The position numbers and the translations under genes are program-made. From the NCBI GenBank assembly GCA_035294245.1, contig DATGLG010000043.1, positions 214,607-278,606 on the forward strand: a stretch of DNA of 64,000 nucleotides. Direction: 5' to 3'. Of this stretch, positions 18,027 to 25,632 are shown in pieces (within the stretch, counting starts at the first letter, position 1; every line of letters starts with the position of its first letter). The notes beneath the pieces are model-generated. The model saw only the letters and a list, made by a program, of their open reading frames with translations, was not told where the DNA came from and did not search any database. Source of the stretch: DATGLG01 sp035294245 (GTDB lineage: Bacteria > Pseudomonadota > Alphaproteobacteria > JACZXZ01).

Positions 18027-19769
18027 TTAGTTAGAAGCAAGCTTCCGATCCTGTTGATTGACCTGAACCCAAAGCGCCCGCTCGATCTGAGGGTCCTTTT
18101 CATCGATCGGCATGACCCCCAGGATCGGAGCTATGCGGTGCACGACTCGATCGACGACTGGAACCGCCGTCCAGCCGCCCGTCGCGAAGCCATGGGTCTT
18201 CTTGTCGCCATGGGGCTCGTCGTAGAAGGCGAATACGACATATTTCGGGTCGTTCATCGGGAACACGCCATCGAACGAGCTGACGAGCTCGTGATGGGCG
18301 TAGCCATGCTTGGTCGCCTTCTCGGCCGTTCCGGTCTTGCCGCCCATGAGATAGCCGGGGGTAGACCCCTCCTTGGCGGTGCCCTCGGTCACCACGAGTC
18401 GCATCAGGCGGCGCATTTCGTCGGAGGTCCGCTCCGACAAAACGCGCACGCCTGGTGCGTCTTGGCCCGCCCGGCGCTTGAGCAGAGTGGGGTTGCGGAG
18501 AATGCCGCCGTCCACGATCGCGGCCGTGCCCACGGCGACCTGGACCGGGGCCACCGAGATACCGTGGCCGAAAGCGATCGTCATCGTATTGATTGGACGC
18601 CAGATCTTTGGATATTCCGGCTCGCCGATCTCGGGCAGCTCGATCTTGGCCGGCGACAGCAGCCCGAGCCGGCGGAGGAACGCTTCCTGCATCTGGGCTC
18701 CGGCGTCGAGCGCTATCTTGGCGGCGCCGATATTGGACGAATACATGAATATCTCGGGCACCGAGAGCCAGCGGTGCATGTTGTGATAGTCGCTGATCGT
18801 GAAGCGGGCGACATGGAGTGGGTGGCTCGCGTCATAGCTGCTGGCCAAGGTCGAGACGCCGCCGTCGAGGGCCATGGCGACAGTGAAGACCTTGAAGACG
18901 GAGCCCAGCTCATAGGTTCCCAGCGTCATGCGGTTGAAGCGGGCGTCGTCGCTGGCCTCGCCCGCCTTGTTGGCATCGAAATCGGGGAGGGACACCATTG
19001 CGAGCACCTCCCCGGTGTGAACGTCGAGCACGACGCCTCCCGCACCGATCGCCTTGAACTCCTCCATGCCGGCGAGCAGCTCTTCGCGCAGAATGTGCTG
19101 GATGCGGAGATCGAGCGAGAGGACGAGCGGCGCGCCACCCTTCGAGAGGGTGTCATCGAAGCGACGCTCGATTCCCGCCATGCCATGGTTGTCGACGTTG
19201 GTAAAGCCGACGACATGCGCGGTCAAGATGCCATGGGGATAAACGCGCCGATCTTCGCGTTGAAAGTAGAGTCCAGGGATGCCGAGCCGATTGACTTCGT
19301 ATTCTTGGCGGGGCGTGAGATTGCGCCGCAGCCAGACGAAGCGACGCTCGCTCTTGAGCTTGTCGAGCACCTCGCTCGCCTTGAGGTCGGGGAGAACGCC
19401 CATGAGTTGGCGAGTCGCAGCTTCGGGGTCCTTCACCTCCTTGGGATCGGCATAGAGCGAGGCGGTGGCCAGGCTCGTCGCCAGCAGGACGCCGTTGCGG
19501 TCGACGATGTCGGCGCGCTCGAGGGGCAGATTGATGGCGCGGTCGGCGCGGTCGAGCTGCGGCTCGCGCGGCTGGTTGATGATCGTGACGTCGACGAGTC
19601 GCAGCGACAGGACGATGAAGGCCATCGTGAAGAGCCCGGCGCACAGGACCAAGCGATTGCGCCCCGCTTCAAGGACCTCCTTGTTGGTACCCTCGAGCCG
19701 CACGGGGCCGCCGTTATGGGCCGCATCATGATGCGGATGGCACGGATTCTTGCGCCAGAGCCTGATCAT
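18027..19769 (-). CDS. ftsI: Septal transpeptidase FtsI (PBP3)
   Basis: Class B penicillin-binding protein that cross-links septal peptidoglycan with FtsW. The start MIRLWRKNPCHPH makes an ATGA overlap with the ftsL stop; 580 aa. A His-rich cytoplasmic tail leads to one membrane segment (RLVLCAGLFTMAFIVLSLRLVDV), the pedestal domain (RADIVDRNGVLLATSL), then the transpeptidase domain: catalytic S290-V-F-K293, SSN in MYSSNIGAAK, and KTG in GGKTGTAEKA. The frame is open upstream through ftsL and rsmH, but that is a shadow. Confidence 0.96.
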   Translation of the reverse strand: MIRLWRKNPCHPHHDAAHNGGPVRLEGTNKEVLEAGRNRLVLCAGLFTMAFIVLSLRLVDVTIINQPREPQLDRADRAINLPLERADIVDRNGVLLATSLATASLYADPKEVKDPEAATRQLMGVLPDLKASEVLDKLKSERRFVWLRRNLTPRQEYEVNRLGIPGLYFQREDRRVYPHGILTAHVVGFTNVDNHGMAGIERRFDDTLSKGGAPLVLSLDLRIQHILREELLAGMEEFKAIGAGGVVLDVHTGEVLAMVSLPDFDANKAGEASDDARFNRMTLGTYELGSVFKVFTVAMALDGGVSTLASSYDASHPLHVARFTISDYHNMHRWLSVPEIFMYSSNIGAAKIALDAGAQMQEAFLRRLGLLSPAKIELPEIGEPEYPKIWRPINTMTIAFGHGISVAPVQVAVGTAAIVDGGILRNPTLLKRRAGQDAPGVRVLSERTSDEMRRLMRLVVTEGTAKEGSTPGYLMGGKTGTAEKATKHGYAHHELVSSFDGVFPMNDPKYVVFAFYDEPHGDKKTHGFATGGWTAVPVVDRVVHRIAPILGVMPIDEKDPQIERALWVQVNQQDRKLASN

Positions 19770-20170
19770 CGCTCGTCCTTTGCGAAAGTGATCTTCCCGC
19801 CGACAGGTGCTGCCGGACGCGCCGGCGGCTGGGCGGCCATTGGCGCCGCCGGCCGGGCCTGACCGGGCCGCGGCGGCATGTCGGGCGCGCCGCTGCCGCG
19901 CTGGGGCAGGTCGTCGATGGAGCCATATTGCTTCCCGGTTAGCGGCTGCATGCCGAGATATCGGCGAGCGAGGGTCTCGACCCGCTTGGGCTCGTTGAGA
20001 TAGCTCCACTCCGCCTTGAGGACGTGGATGGCCTCCTCGCTTTCGAGGATTTGCCGATTGGTGCGGGCAAGCTCCTCCTCGAGTCCTTGGACCTCGTATT
20101 TGAGCTGGAAGAGCCCAAACCCCATGGCGAGCACCAATGCAAGCCACATCCAGGTGCCACGGCTGATCAC
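19766..20170 (-). CDS. ftsL: Cell division protein FtsL
   Basis: Small bitopic divisome protein; in other bacteria it pairs with FtsB and FtsQ. I prefer the GTG at 20170, which forms a GTGA overlap with the rsmH stop (134 aa); an ATG at 20203 is an alternative. One membrane segment (TWMWLALVLAMGFGLFQL) is followed by a coiled coil (KYEVQGLEEELARTNRQILESEEAIHVLKAEW) and the motif LNEPKRVETLARRYLGMQPL. An unusual Pro/Ala-rich tail (APDMPPRPGQARPAAP...) ends in KITFAKDER. Confidence 0.9.
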   Translation of the reverse strand: MISRGTWMWLALVLAMGFGLFQLKYEVQGLEEELARTNRQILESEEAIHVLKAEWSYLNEPKRVETLARRYLGMQPLTGKQYGSIDDLPQRGSGAPDMPPRPGQARPAAPMAAQPPARPAAPVGGKITFAKDER

Positions 20171-21162
20171 CGGACTCCTCCCTGCGACGACGCCGTGGGC
20201 CATGTCGGAGCCGGGAGGCGCTCGCCCGCCCGCAAGCGCGCGGAGCGTGCGCGGGGATTCGCCGAGACCTCCTCGAGACCGGGGCGCACCGCCTTTTTCG
20301 CGAGGAGGCGGAAGCTGGGTGGGGGCGGCGGCAGTTCTCCCGGCAGCAAGCGGGAGACGGTGCGGCCGGCGCTGCGCGTCTTGAAGAAGCGCTTGACCTG
20401 CCGGTCCTCGAGGGAATGAAAGGCGACGACGGCGAGCCGTCCGCCGGGCTTGAGCAGGGCCTCGGCTGCGGCGAGGCCGCGGTCGAGCTCGGCGAGCTCG
20501 TCATTCACTTTGATGCGCAAAGCTTGGAAGGTGCGCGTGGCGGGGTCGATCCCGTCGTGACCGGGGCGCGTCACGCTGCGGATGATGGCGGCGAGGCGGC
20601 CCGTGGTCTCGATGGGGGCCTCGGTTCGAGCGGCCACGATCGCGCGGGCGATCCGGCGGGCGAACCTCTCCTCGCCATAAGCACGAATAAGGTGCGCCAA
20701 TTCGTCCTCGCCGAGGCCGTTGACGAGATCGGCGGCAGTCGGCCCCTCACGGCTCATGCGCATATCGAGGGGGCCATCGCTGCGGAACGAGAAGCCGCGA
20801 GCAGGGTCGTCGAGCTGATGGGAGGAAACCCCCAGATCCAGGGCGACGCCATCGACGGCGTCGACCTGCCGCTCGGCGAGCAGTCGGTCCATCTCGGCGA
20901 AGCGCCCGGCGAGGACCGTAAGCCGGCCGCCATAGCGGCGCACCAGGTCGCGGCTGCGCGCGACGGCGTCGGGATCGCGGTCGATGCCCCAAACCTTGCA
21001 GCGGGCGGCGTCGAGAATGGCTTTGCTATAGCCGCCCGCGCCGAACGTGCCGTCGACATAGATTCCGTCGTCACGCGGAGCGAGCACGGCAAGCACTTCC
21101 TGCAAGAGGACGGGAACGTGGCCGCCAGGCGCCACCTCGGTTGGGAGAAATTCGCCGCTCAC
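20167..21162 (-). CDS. rsmH: 16S rRNA (cytosine-N4)-methyltransferase RsmH (MraW)
   Basis: SAM-dependent methylation of C1402 in 16S rRNA. 331 aa, GTG start in a GTGA overlap with the mraZ stop. Motifs: HVPVLLQEVLAVL, the SAM loop VDGTFGAGGYSKAIL near residue 37, GVALDLGVSSHQLDDPARGFSF near 105, IRAYGEERFARRIARAI, and LKPGGRLAVVAFHSLEDRQVKRFF. It is the usual second gene of dcw clusters. Confidence 0.96.
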   Translation of the reverse strand: MSGEFLPTEVAPGGHVPVLLQEVLAVLAPRDDGIYVDGTFGAGGYSKAILDAARCKVWGIDRDPDAVARSRDLVRRYGGRLTVLAGRFAEMDRLLAERQVDAVDGVALDLGVSSHQLDDPARGFSFRSDGPLDMRMSREGPTAADLVNGLGEDELAHLIRAYGEERFARRIARAIVAARTEAPIETTGRLAAIIRSVTRPGHDGIDPATRTFQALRIKVNDELAELDRGLAAAEALLKPGGRLAVVAFHSLEDRQVKRFFKTRSAGRTVSRLLPGELPPPPPSFRLLAKKAVRPGLEEVSANPRARSARLRAGERLPAPTWPTASSQGGVR

Positions 21163-21665
21163 GGGGCGTCTCCCGATTCGCCGGCATCGCCCTTGACTTC
21201 CGCGGGCGCCGATTGCGGCGGCTTTACGCGCAAGGTCATGTTCTGACGCCGCACCCGCTCGCGGGCTTCCGCGGCGAAAGCTTCACGCGCACGAGGCTCC
21301 CAAATCTGAAAGCGAGGCCCCTGTCCGACAAAGGCGGCGATTTCGGTAATTCCCGCATGCGCCATCAGGGGCTGCGGCAGCATGATGCGCCCTTCGGAGT
21401 CGAAGGGGAGCTGATGGGCTTCGGCGAAAATGGTGGCCGCCAAATCGTCCTGCCGGTCGGAAAAGGTATCAACCTCATAGAGGCTCTGCCCGAGCCTCTC
21501 CATGAAGTCGATGGCGCAGCATTCGAGCGCCGGATGCTTGAAGGAGGGGAAGGCGACGATGCCGGTGAAGCTCTGCCCGGCCAATGCCGCGCGGAAGCTT
21601 GCCGGAACGGAAACGCGCCCCTTCCGGTCCACCTTGTTCACCACTGTTCCGACGAACAGCGCCAT
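21159..21665 (-). CDS. mraZ: Division/cell wall cluster transcriptional regulator MraZ
   Basis: AbrB-like DNA-binding protein that autoregulates the dcw promoter in enterobacteria. The start MALFVGTVVNKVDRKGRVSVPASF has GGGGG just upstream; 168 aa. Two SpoVT/AbrB-like repeats are seen: VNKVDRKGRVSVPASFRAAL and LPFDSEGRIMLPQPLMAHAGI. A charged C-terminal tail extends beyond the usual end. First gene of the cluster, about 80 nt downstream of a phased TGGG repeat array likely to be its own operator. Confidence 0.95.
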   Translation of the reverse strand: MALFVGTVVNKVDRKGRVSVPASFRAALAGQSFTGIVAFPSFKHPALECCAIDFMERLGQSLYEVDTFSDRQDDLAATIFAEAHQLPFDSEGRIMLPQPLMAHAGITEIAAFVGQGPRFQIWEPRAREAFAAEARERVRRQNMTLRVKPPQSAPAEVKGDAGESGDAP

Positions 21666-21747
21666 TTCGACCCCCAACAAGGCCGCGATGGCGACCTGGC
21701 TCTCCCAGGGCGACCACCTTGGCCCCGCGCCGGTGGCACGCCCTGCT

Positions 21748-21791
21748 TGGGAATTCATGGGATAACATGGGATTAGATGGCCGTCAATGGA
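21748..21791. promoter_or_regulatory. MraZ-box array over the dcw promoter
   Basis: On the plus strand TGGG occurs at 21748, 21758 and 21768, then TGGC at 21778 and TGGA at 21788, all exactly 10 bp apart. MraZ of E. coli binds TGGGN repeats with 5-nt spacers, the same 10-bp period. On the minus strand (direction of mraZ) TTGACG (21782-21787) and an extended -10 TGTTATCCC (TATCCC at 21759-21764) are 17 nt apart and lie inside the array, so bound MraZ would block RNA polymerase. The boxes read toward rnpB, opposite to mraZ. Confidence 0.75.
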
Positions 21792-22003
21792 TTTCGCCAA
21801 TAAAACCTTGGGCAATCAAAGACATTTCGACCGTGCCGCTGTGAAGCCGAAAGCAAAACCGGCCGCTCTCCAAGTCCATCGTTAGGATTCGGGCAGAAAC
21901 CCAATTAACAGTATTTGGACCCTATATGTTCTCAGTGTGTTCCAAAATATTGTGCAGCGCAAGATGTCGCAAGCCTGTGACACGTAAAAGTTGTAGGGAA
22001 AGC

Positions 22004-22390
22004 GCCAGACGGCCTGTAAGCCGGGTTCTGTCTCCATTGCTGGAGGATGGCCATTCATCTGGGACGCCCGTTGCCGGGCGCCTCGCGCGACCGACCCGAA
22101 CGGCAACGCGGAAACGCGCTTGTCGGCAGGTTCCTGCCGACGACCGTTCCTACTTGGTCTTGCTCCCGGTGGGGTTTGCCCTGCCGCCCCCGTCACCGGA
22201 GGCGCGGTGCGCTCTTGCCGCCCCGTTTCGCCCTTACCGGCACCCTCGCGGGCCGGCCGGCGGTTTGATTTCTGTGGCACTTTCCCTGGGGTCGCCCCCG
22301 CCGGGCGTTACCCGGCACCGTGTTTCCGTGGAGCCCGGACTTTCCTCCCCACAGGCTTAAGCCTGCAAGGCGGCCATCCGGCCGTCTGGC
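22004..22390 (-). ncRNA. rnpB: RNase P RNA
   Basis: Catalytic RNA of tRNA 5'-end maturation, bacterial type A. On the minus strand the conserved 5' block GAGGAAAGTCCGGGCTCC is at 22330-22347 and the conserved 3' block AGAACCCGGCTTACAGG at about 22013-22029. The two ends pair as an 11-bp P1 helix (GCCAGACGGCC at 22380-22390 with its complement at 22004-22014), which fixes both ends to within a few bases. About 387 nt. ORFs in this region are spurious. The 340-nt stretch between it and mraZ is AT-richer and holds the mraZ promoter; I see no clear terminator for rnpB. Confidence 0.95.
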
Positions 22391-22436
22391 CCCGAAGAGG
22401 TAGGCGCGCGCGTGGCCCCAGGTCAAGAAGCGGAAA

Positions 22437-23183
22437 TTATCCGAGAAGCCCGAGGAGACGTCGCAGGGTGGCGCGCGTCTCGCCATCGGCTATTCCATCA
22501 ACGCGCGCTTGCCGGAAATGGCGTTGGAAGGCGGTGACCACGGCGGCCGTGAGCTCGTCATACCGGCCTGACAGCGCGATGCCATAGCCGTAACGCGCAA
22601 GCTCATCCTGAAGCGAGCGCACCGATGGGCCGGACTCCTCCGGACCGAAGGGCGCCGTCTCAAGGGAGACCGGAGGGCTCGCTTCCGGCCAAAGCCCGAT
22701 CCCCGCTCGCGCCAGGCGCGCCCAAGGAAAGAGCTCACCGGGATCCTGCTTGCGTCGCGGCGCCACATCGGAATGCCCCAGCACACGGCTCGGACGGATG
22801 GCGGGGTGGCGCGCGAGGATGTCCCGGGCGAGGGCTTCGAGTGCTGCGATTTGGGCCTCGGGAAAGGGACGGTAGCCGAATTCATGCCCGGGATTGACCA
22901 GCTCGATGCCGATTGAGCGCGAGTTGATGTCGTCGGCGCCTGCCCAAGAGCTCTCGCCGGCATGCCAGGCCCGGCCTTCCTCGCCGACTAGGCGATAGCA
23001 GGTCCCGTCCTCGTCGATGAGATAATGGGCACTCACCCGTGCCGCGGGGTCGCAGAGCCGCGCGAGTGCCGCCGTCGCGCTGACCATGCCCGTGTAGTGG
23101 AGCAATAGAATATCGACGGGCTGTTCCGGCGGCCGTGGCCCATAATTCGGTGAGGGTCGGTCGAGCAGTGTCACTCCCGCCAC
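22437..23183 (-). CDS. N-acetylmuramoyl-L-alanine amidase (AmpD/AmiD type) with peptidoglycan-binding domain
   Basis: Zinc amidase that cleaves the MurNAc-L-Ala bond of muropeptides. Family sequence starts at VTLLDRPSPNYGPRPP; I place the start at a nearby GTG (23183), while an ATG at 23255 is possible. Amidase_2 domain: LLLHYTGM (zinc His), SAHYLIDEDGTCYRLV, AWHAGESSWAG, SIGIELVNPGHEFGYRPFP, and the C-terminal ligands VLGHSDVAPRRKQDPG. A PG_binding_1-like helical domain closes the protein (SVRSLQDELARYGYGI...VVTAFQRHFRQ). No signal peptide is evident, which favours a cytoplasmic recycling role. It lies next to rnpB and dcw. Confidence 0.85.
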   Translation of the reverse strand: MAGVTLLDRPSPNYGPRPPEQPVDILLLHYTGMVSATAALARLCDPAARVSAHYLIDEDGTCYRLVGEEGRAWHAGESSWAGADDINSRSIGIELVNPGHEFGYRPFPEAQIAALEALARDILARHPAIRPSRVLGHSDVAPRRKQDPGELFPWARLARAGIGLWPEASPPVSLETAPFGPEESGPSVRSLQDELARYGYGIALSGRYDELTAAVVTAFQRHFRQARVDGIADGETRATLRRLLGLLG

Positions 23184-23386
23184 GGCGAGCTTTCCCCTTC
23201 CGAGCGATGCCGGGGGTTTAGCTACCCGGCGGTTGAGGTGCGGAGCAAGCCCCATCCACGGGCCTCGCAGACCGGCAGCCTCTCGTCTCGTTAATCGACC
23301 CTTCTCCCGTTAGCAACTGGTTAAGGTAAGGACGGGATAATCATTTCCGCTTCGAAGGTAACGAAGCTGACGTCGGAGGTACCGAC

Positions 23387-23911
23387 ATGCGTCTTATCCG
23401 CCGCCTGGGGCCGGGCGACGTGCCAGCGCTCCTCGCCCATTTGCTGGGATTGAGCCAGATCGACCGCCGCCTGCGTTTTTGCGGCGCTGCGTCCGATTCG
23501 CTCATTCGCCATTACTGCGCCACCATCGACTGGGGCCGCTCCCTTCTCCTCGGCTGCTTCAGCGGCCGCAATCTTGTTGGCGCGATCCATCTGCTATGGT
23601 CGGATCCAGCCCGATCGGATGCCGTCGAATTCACCCTCTCCGTCGACCGCCAGGAGAAAGGCAAAGGAATCGGCACGGAATTGCTGCAGCGGGCGATGAA
23701 CACGGCGCGCAGCCGCGGCGTCAGCCGATTGAATTTCGTCTGTCCCGCCGAGGACGAGCCGATGCAGCGTCTCGCCCTCAAGATGGGCGGGCGCCTTCTG
23801 ACCGACGGCGTTCAGGTCGACGGCACCATCGAACTGGCGCGGCCCACAGAAATGCCCGCCTTTGCCGTGGCTCCCGCCAAGGAAGAGCTGCGCCGCTCCG
23901 GGACGCGTTGA
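23387..23911 (+). CDS. GNAT-family N-acetyltransferase
   Basis: 174 aa with GGAGGT before the ATG. The fold signature is clear: beta strands around VEFTLSVDRQEKGKGIGTELLQRAMNTAR, where KGKGIGTELL is the acetyl-CoA pyrophosphate loop (Q/RxxGxG/A), then RLNFVCPAEDEPMQRLALKMGGRL. The substrate cannot be read from sequence. It is a single gene between the amidase (divergent) and an FAD-dependent dehydrogenase, and no operon partner suggests its target. Confidence 0.8.
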   Translation: MRLIRRLGPGDVPALLAHLLGLSQIDRRLRFCGAASDSLIRHYCATIDWGRSLLLGCFSGRNLVGAIHLLWSDPARSDAVEFTLSVDRQEKGKGIGTELLQRAMNTARSRGVSRLNFVCPAEDEPMQRLALKMGGRLLTDGVQVDGTIELARPTEMPAFAVAPAKEELRRSGTR

Positions 23912-24031
23912 CGCGGACCGCAGCCGGCGGCGTCCGTGGCGGCGCGGCCCTTGCCGGACTGTCTTACCGGGAGTAGCGTCGACCTCGGCCGTCGATAACG
24001 GCGGCTCCGCCTACCCGGAGGATATGACGGA

Positions 24032-25426
24032 ATGACTGCGCAGCCCATGCTGTCCGCCGACCCGAAGCTCGTTGCGGAGGAGCTCAAGACTCTCTTGGGG
24101 GACCGCTTCACGACGGCGATGGCCGTGCGGCAACTTCATGGCAAGGATGAGTCCAGCTTTCGCCCGGCGCCTCCCGATGGCGTCGCCTTCGCCCGGTCGA
24201 CCGAGGAGGTGAGCGCCATTGTGAAGATTTGCGCGCGCCATCGCGTGCCGGTTATTCCCTTCGGTACCGGGAGCTCGCTCGAAGGCCATGTTCTGGCCAT
24301 CCATGGCGGCATCTGCATCGATCTCAGCCAGATGAACAAGATACTGAGGGTTAGCCCCGAGGACCTGGATTGCACCGTGCAGGCCGGTGTTACCCGCAAG
24401 CAGCTCAACGAGCATATCCGGTATACCGGCTTGTTCTTCCCCATCGATCCGGGCGCTGACGCCTCTCTCGGCGGCATGGCGGCGACGCGCGCCTCGGGCA
24501 CGAACGCCGTTCGCTATGGCACGATGCGGGAAAACGTCCTCGGCTTGACGGTTGTGCTTGCCGACGGCCGCATCATCCGCACATCCAAGCGGGCGCGCAA
24601 ATCCGCCGCCGGCTACGACCTGACACGGCTTTTCATCGGGTCCGAAGGCACGCTTGGCGTGATCACCGAGGTGACGCTCCGCCTCTATGGCATTCCGGAG
24701 GCGATCTCGGCGGCCGTGTGCCCGTTCCCGAGCCTCGACGCCGCCGTGCGCACCGTCATCGAGACGATCCAGCTCGGCGTGCCAATTGCGCGCATCGAGT
24801 TCCTCGACCCGCTCGCCATGAAGGCGATCAACCGCTATGCGAAGCTCAGCTATCCCGAGGTCTTCACCCTCTTTTTCGAGTTCCACGGCAGCGAGTCTGG
24901 GGTGAAGGAGCAGGTCGAGACCGTTCAGGCGATCGCCGGCGAGCACGGCGCGACGGACTTCCAATGGGCGAGCCGGCCAGAGGATCGCAGCAAGCTCTGG
25001 CAGGCGCGGCATGACGCTTATTTCGCTTCCCTCCAGCTTCGGCCCGGCTGCCGCGGCATCGCGACCGATGTCTGCGTGCCGATCTCGCGCCTTGCGGAAT
25101 GCATTGCCGAGACCTATGAGGACGTATCCAAGGCCTCGATGCCGGTGACCATCGTGGGGCATGTCGGGGACGGGAATTTTCACCTGCTTTTCCTGATCGA
25201 TCCCGAGAGCGAGGCGGAGCGGCATGAGGCCGAGGCCGTCAACGAGCGCATGGTGATGCGCGCGCTTGCTATGGACGGCACCTGCACGGGCGAGCATGGC
25301 GTTGGCCTTGGTAAGATGGATTTCCTCGTGGCCGAGCACGGCGAGGCCGTCAGCGTCATGCGCCAGATCAAGACGGCCATCGATCCTGAGAACATCATGA
25401 ATCCCGGGAAGATTCTCAGGGTGTAA
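24032..25426 (+). CDS. FAD-linked 2-hydroxyacid dehydrogenase (D-lactate/glycolate oxidase GlcD type)
   Basis: Oxidises a D-2-hydroxyacid such as D-lactate and passes electrons to a carrier. 464 aa. The N-terminal FAD_binding_4 domain has VPVIPFGTGSSLEGHVLAIHGG, DPGADASLGGMAATRASGTNAVRYGTMRENVLGL and LFIGSEGTLGVITEVTLRL. The C-terminal FAD-oxidase domain has the metal/substrate region GHVGDGNFHLLFLIDP and CTGEHGVGLGK, ending IDPENIMNPGKILRV. It most resembles mitochondrial-type D-lactate dehydrogenase (cytochrome). No glcE/glcF partners adjoin, so a stand-alone D-lactate enzyme is favoured over glycolate oxidase. Confidence 0.88.
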   Translation: MTAQPMLSADPKLVAEELKTLLGDRFTTAMAVRQLHGKDESSFRPAPPDGVAFARSTEEVSAIVKICARHRVPVIPFGTGSSLEGHVLAIHGGICIDLSQMNKILRVSPEDLDCTVQAGVTRKQLNEHIRYTGLFFPIDPGADASLGGMAATRASGTNAVRYGTMRENVLGLTVVLADGRIIRTSKRARKSAAGYDLTRLFIGSEGTLGVITEVTLRLYGIPEAISAAVCPFPSLDAAVRTVIETIQLGVPIARIEFLDPLAMKAINRYAKLSYPEVFTLFFEFHGSESGVKEQVETVQAIAGEHGATDFQWASRPEDRSKLWQARHDAYFASLQLRPGCRGIATDVCVPISRLAECIAETYEDVSKASMPVTIVGHVGDGNFHLLFLIDPESEAERHEAEAVNERMVMRALAMDGTCTGEHGVGLGKMDFLVAEHGEAVSVMRQIKTAIDPENIMNPGKILRV

Positions 25427-25632
25427 AAGCGAAGCGAAGCCGCCGCCGTCATGCCGCGTTGACGCCACAAAAGGGCCACAGGCGCCCGGTGAGATCAGGC
25501 GGGTAGTGCGGCAGCCGTCCCGGTTCCTGTATTCTGGCTGCCGAGCGAGCCGGGCAGATTTGAACCGCGACCCGTGTTTGCCTATTTTAGCGCGCCGCCG
25601 CTTGATACGATTCGGCCCTGGAGACCCATTCC

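Noticed and set aside
21926..22587. ORFs inside the RNase P RNA region
   Set aside because: The conserved RNA blocks and the 11-bp P1 helix explain the sequence; the peptides have no coding signature.
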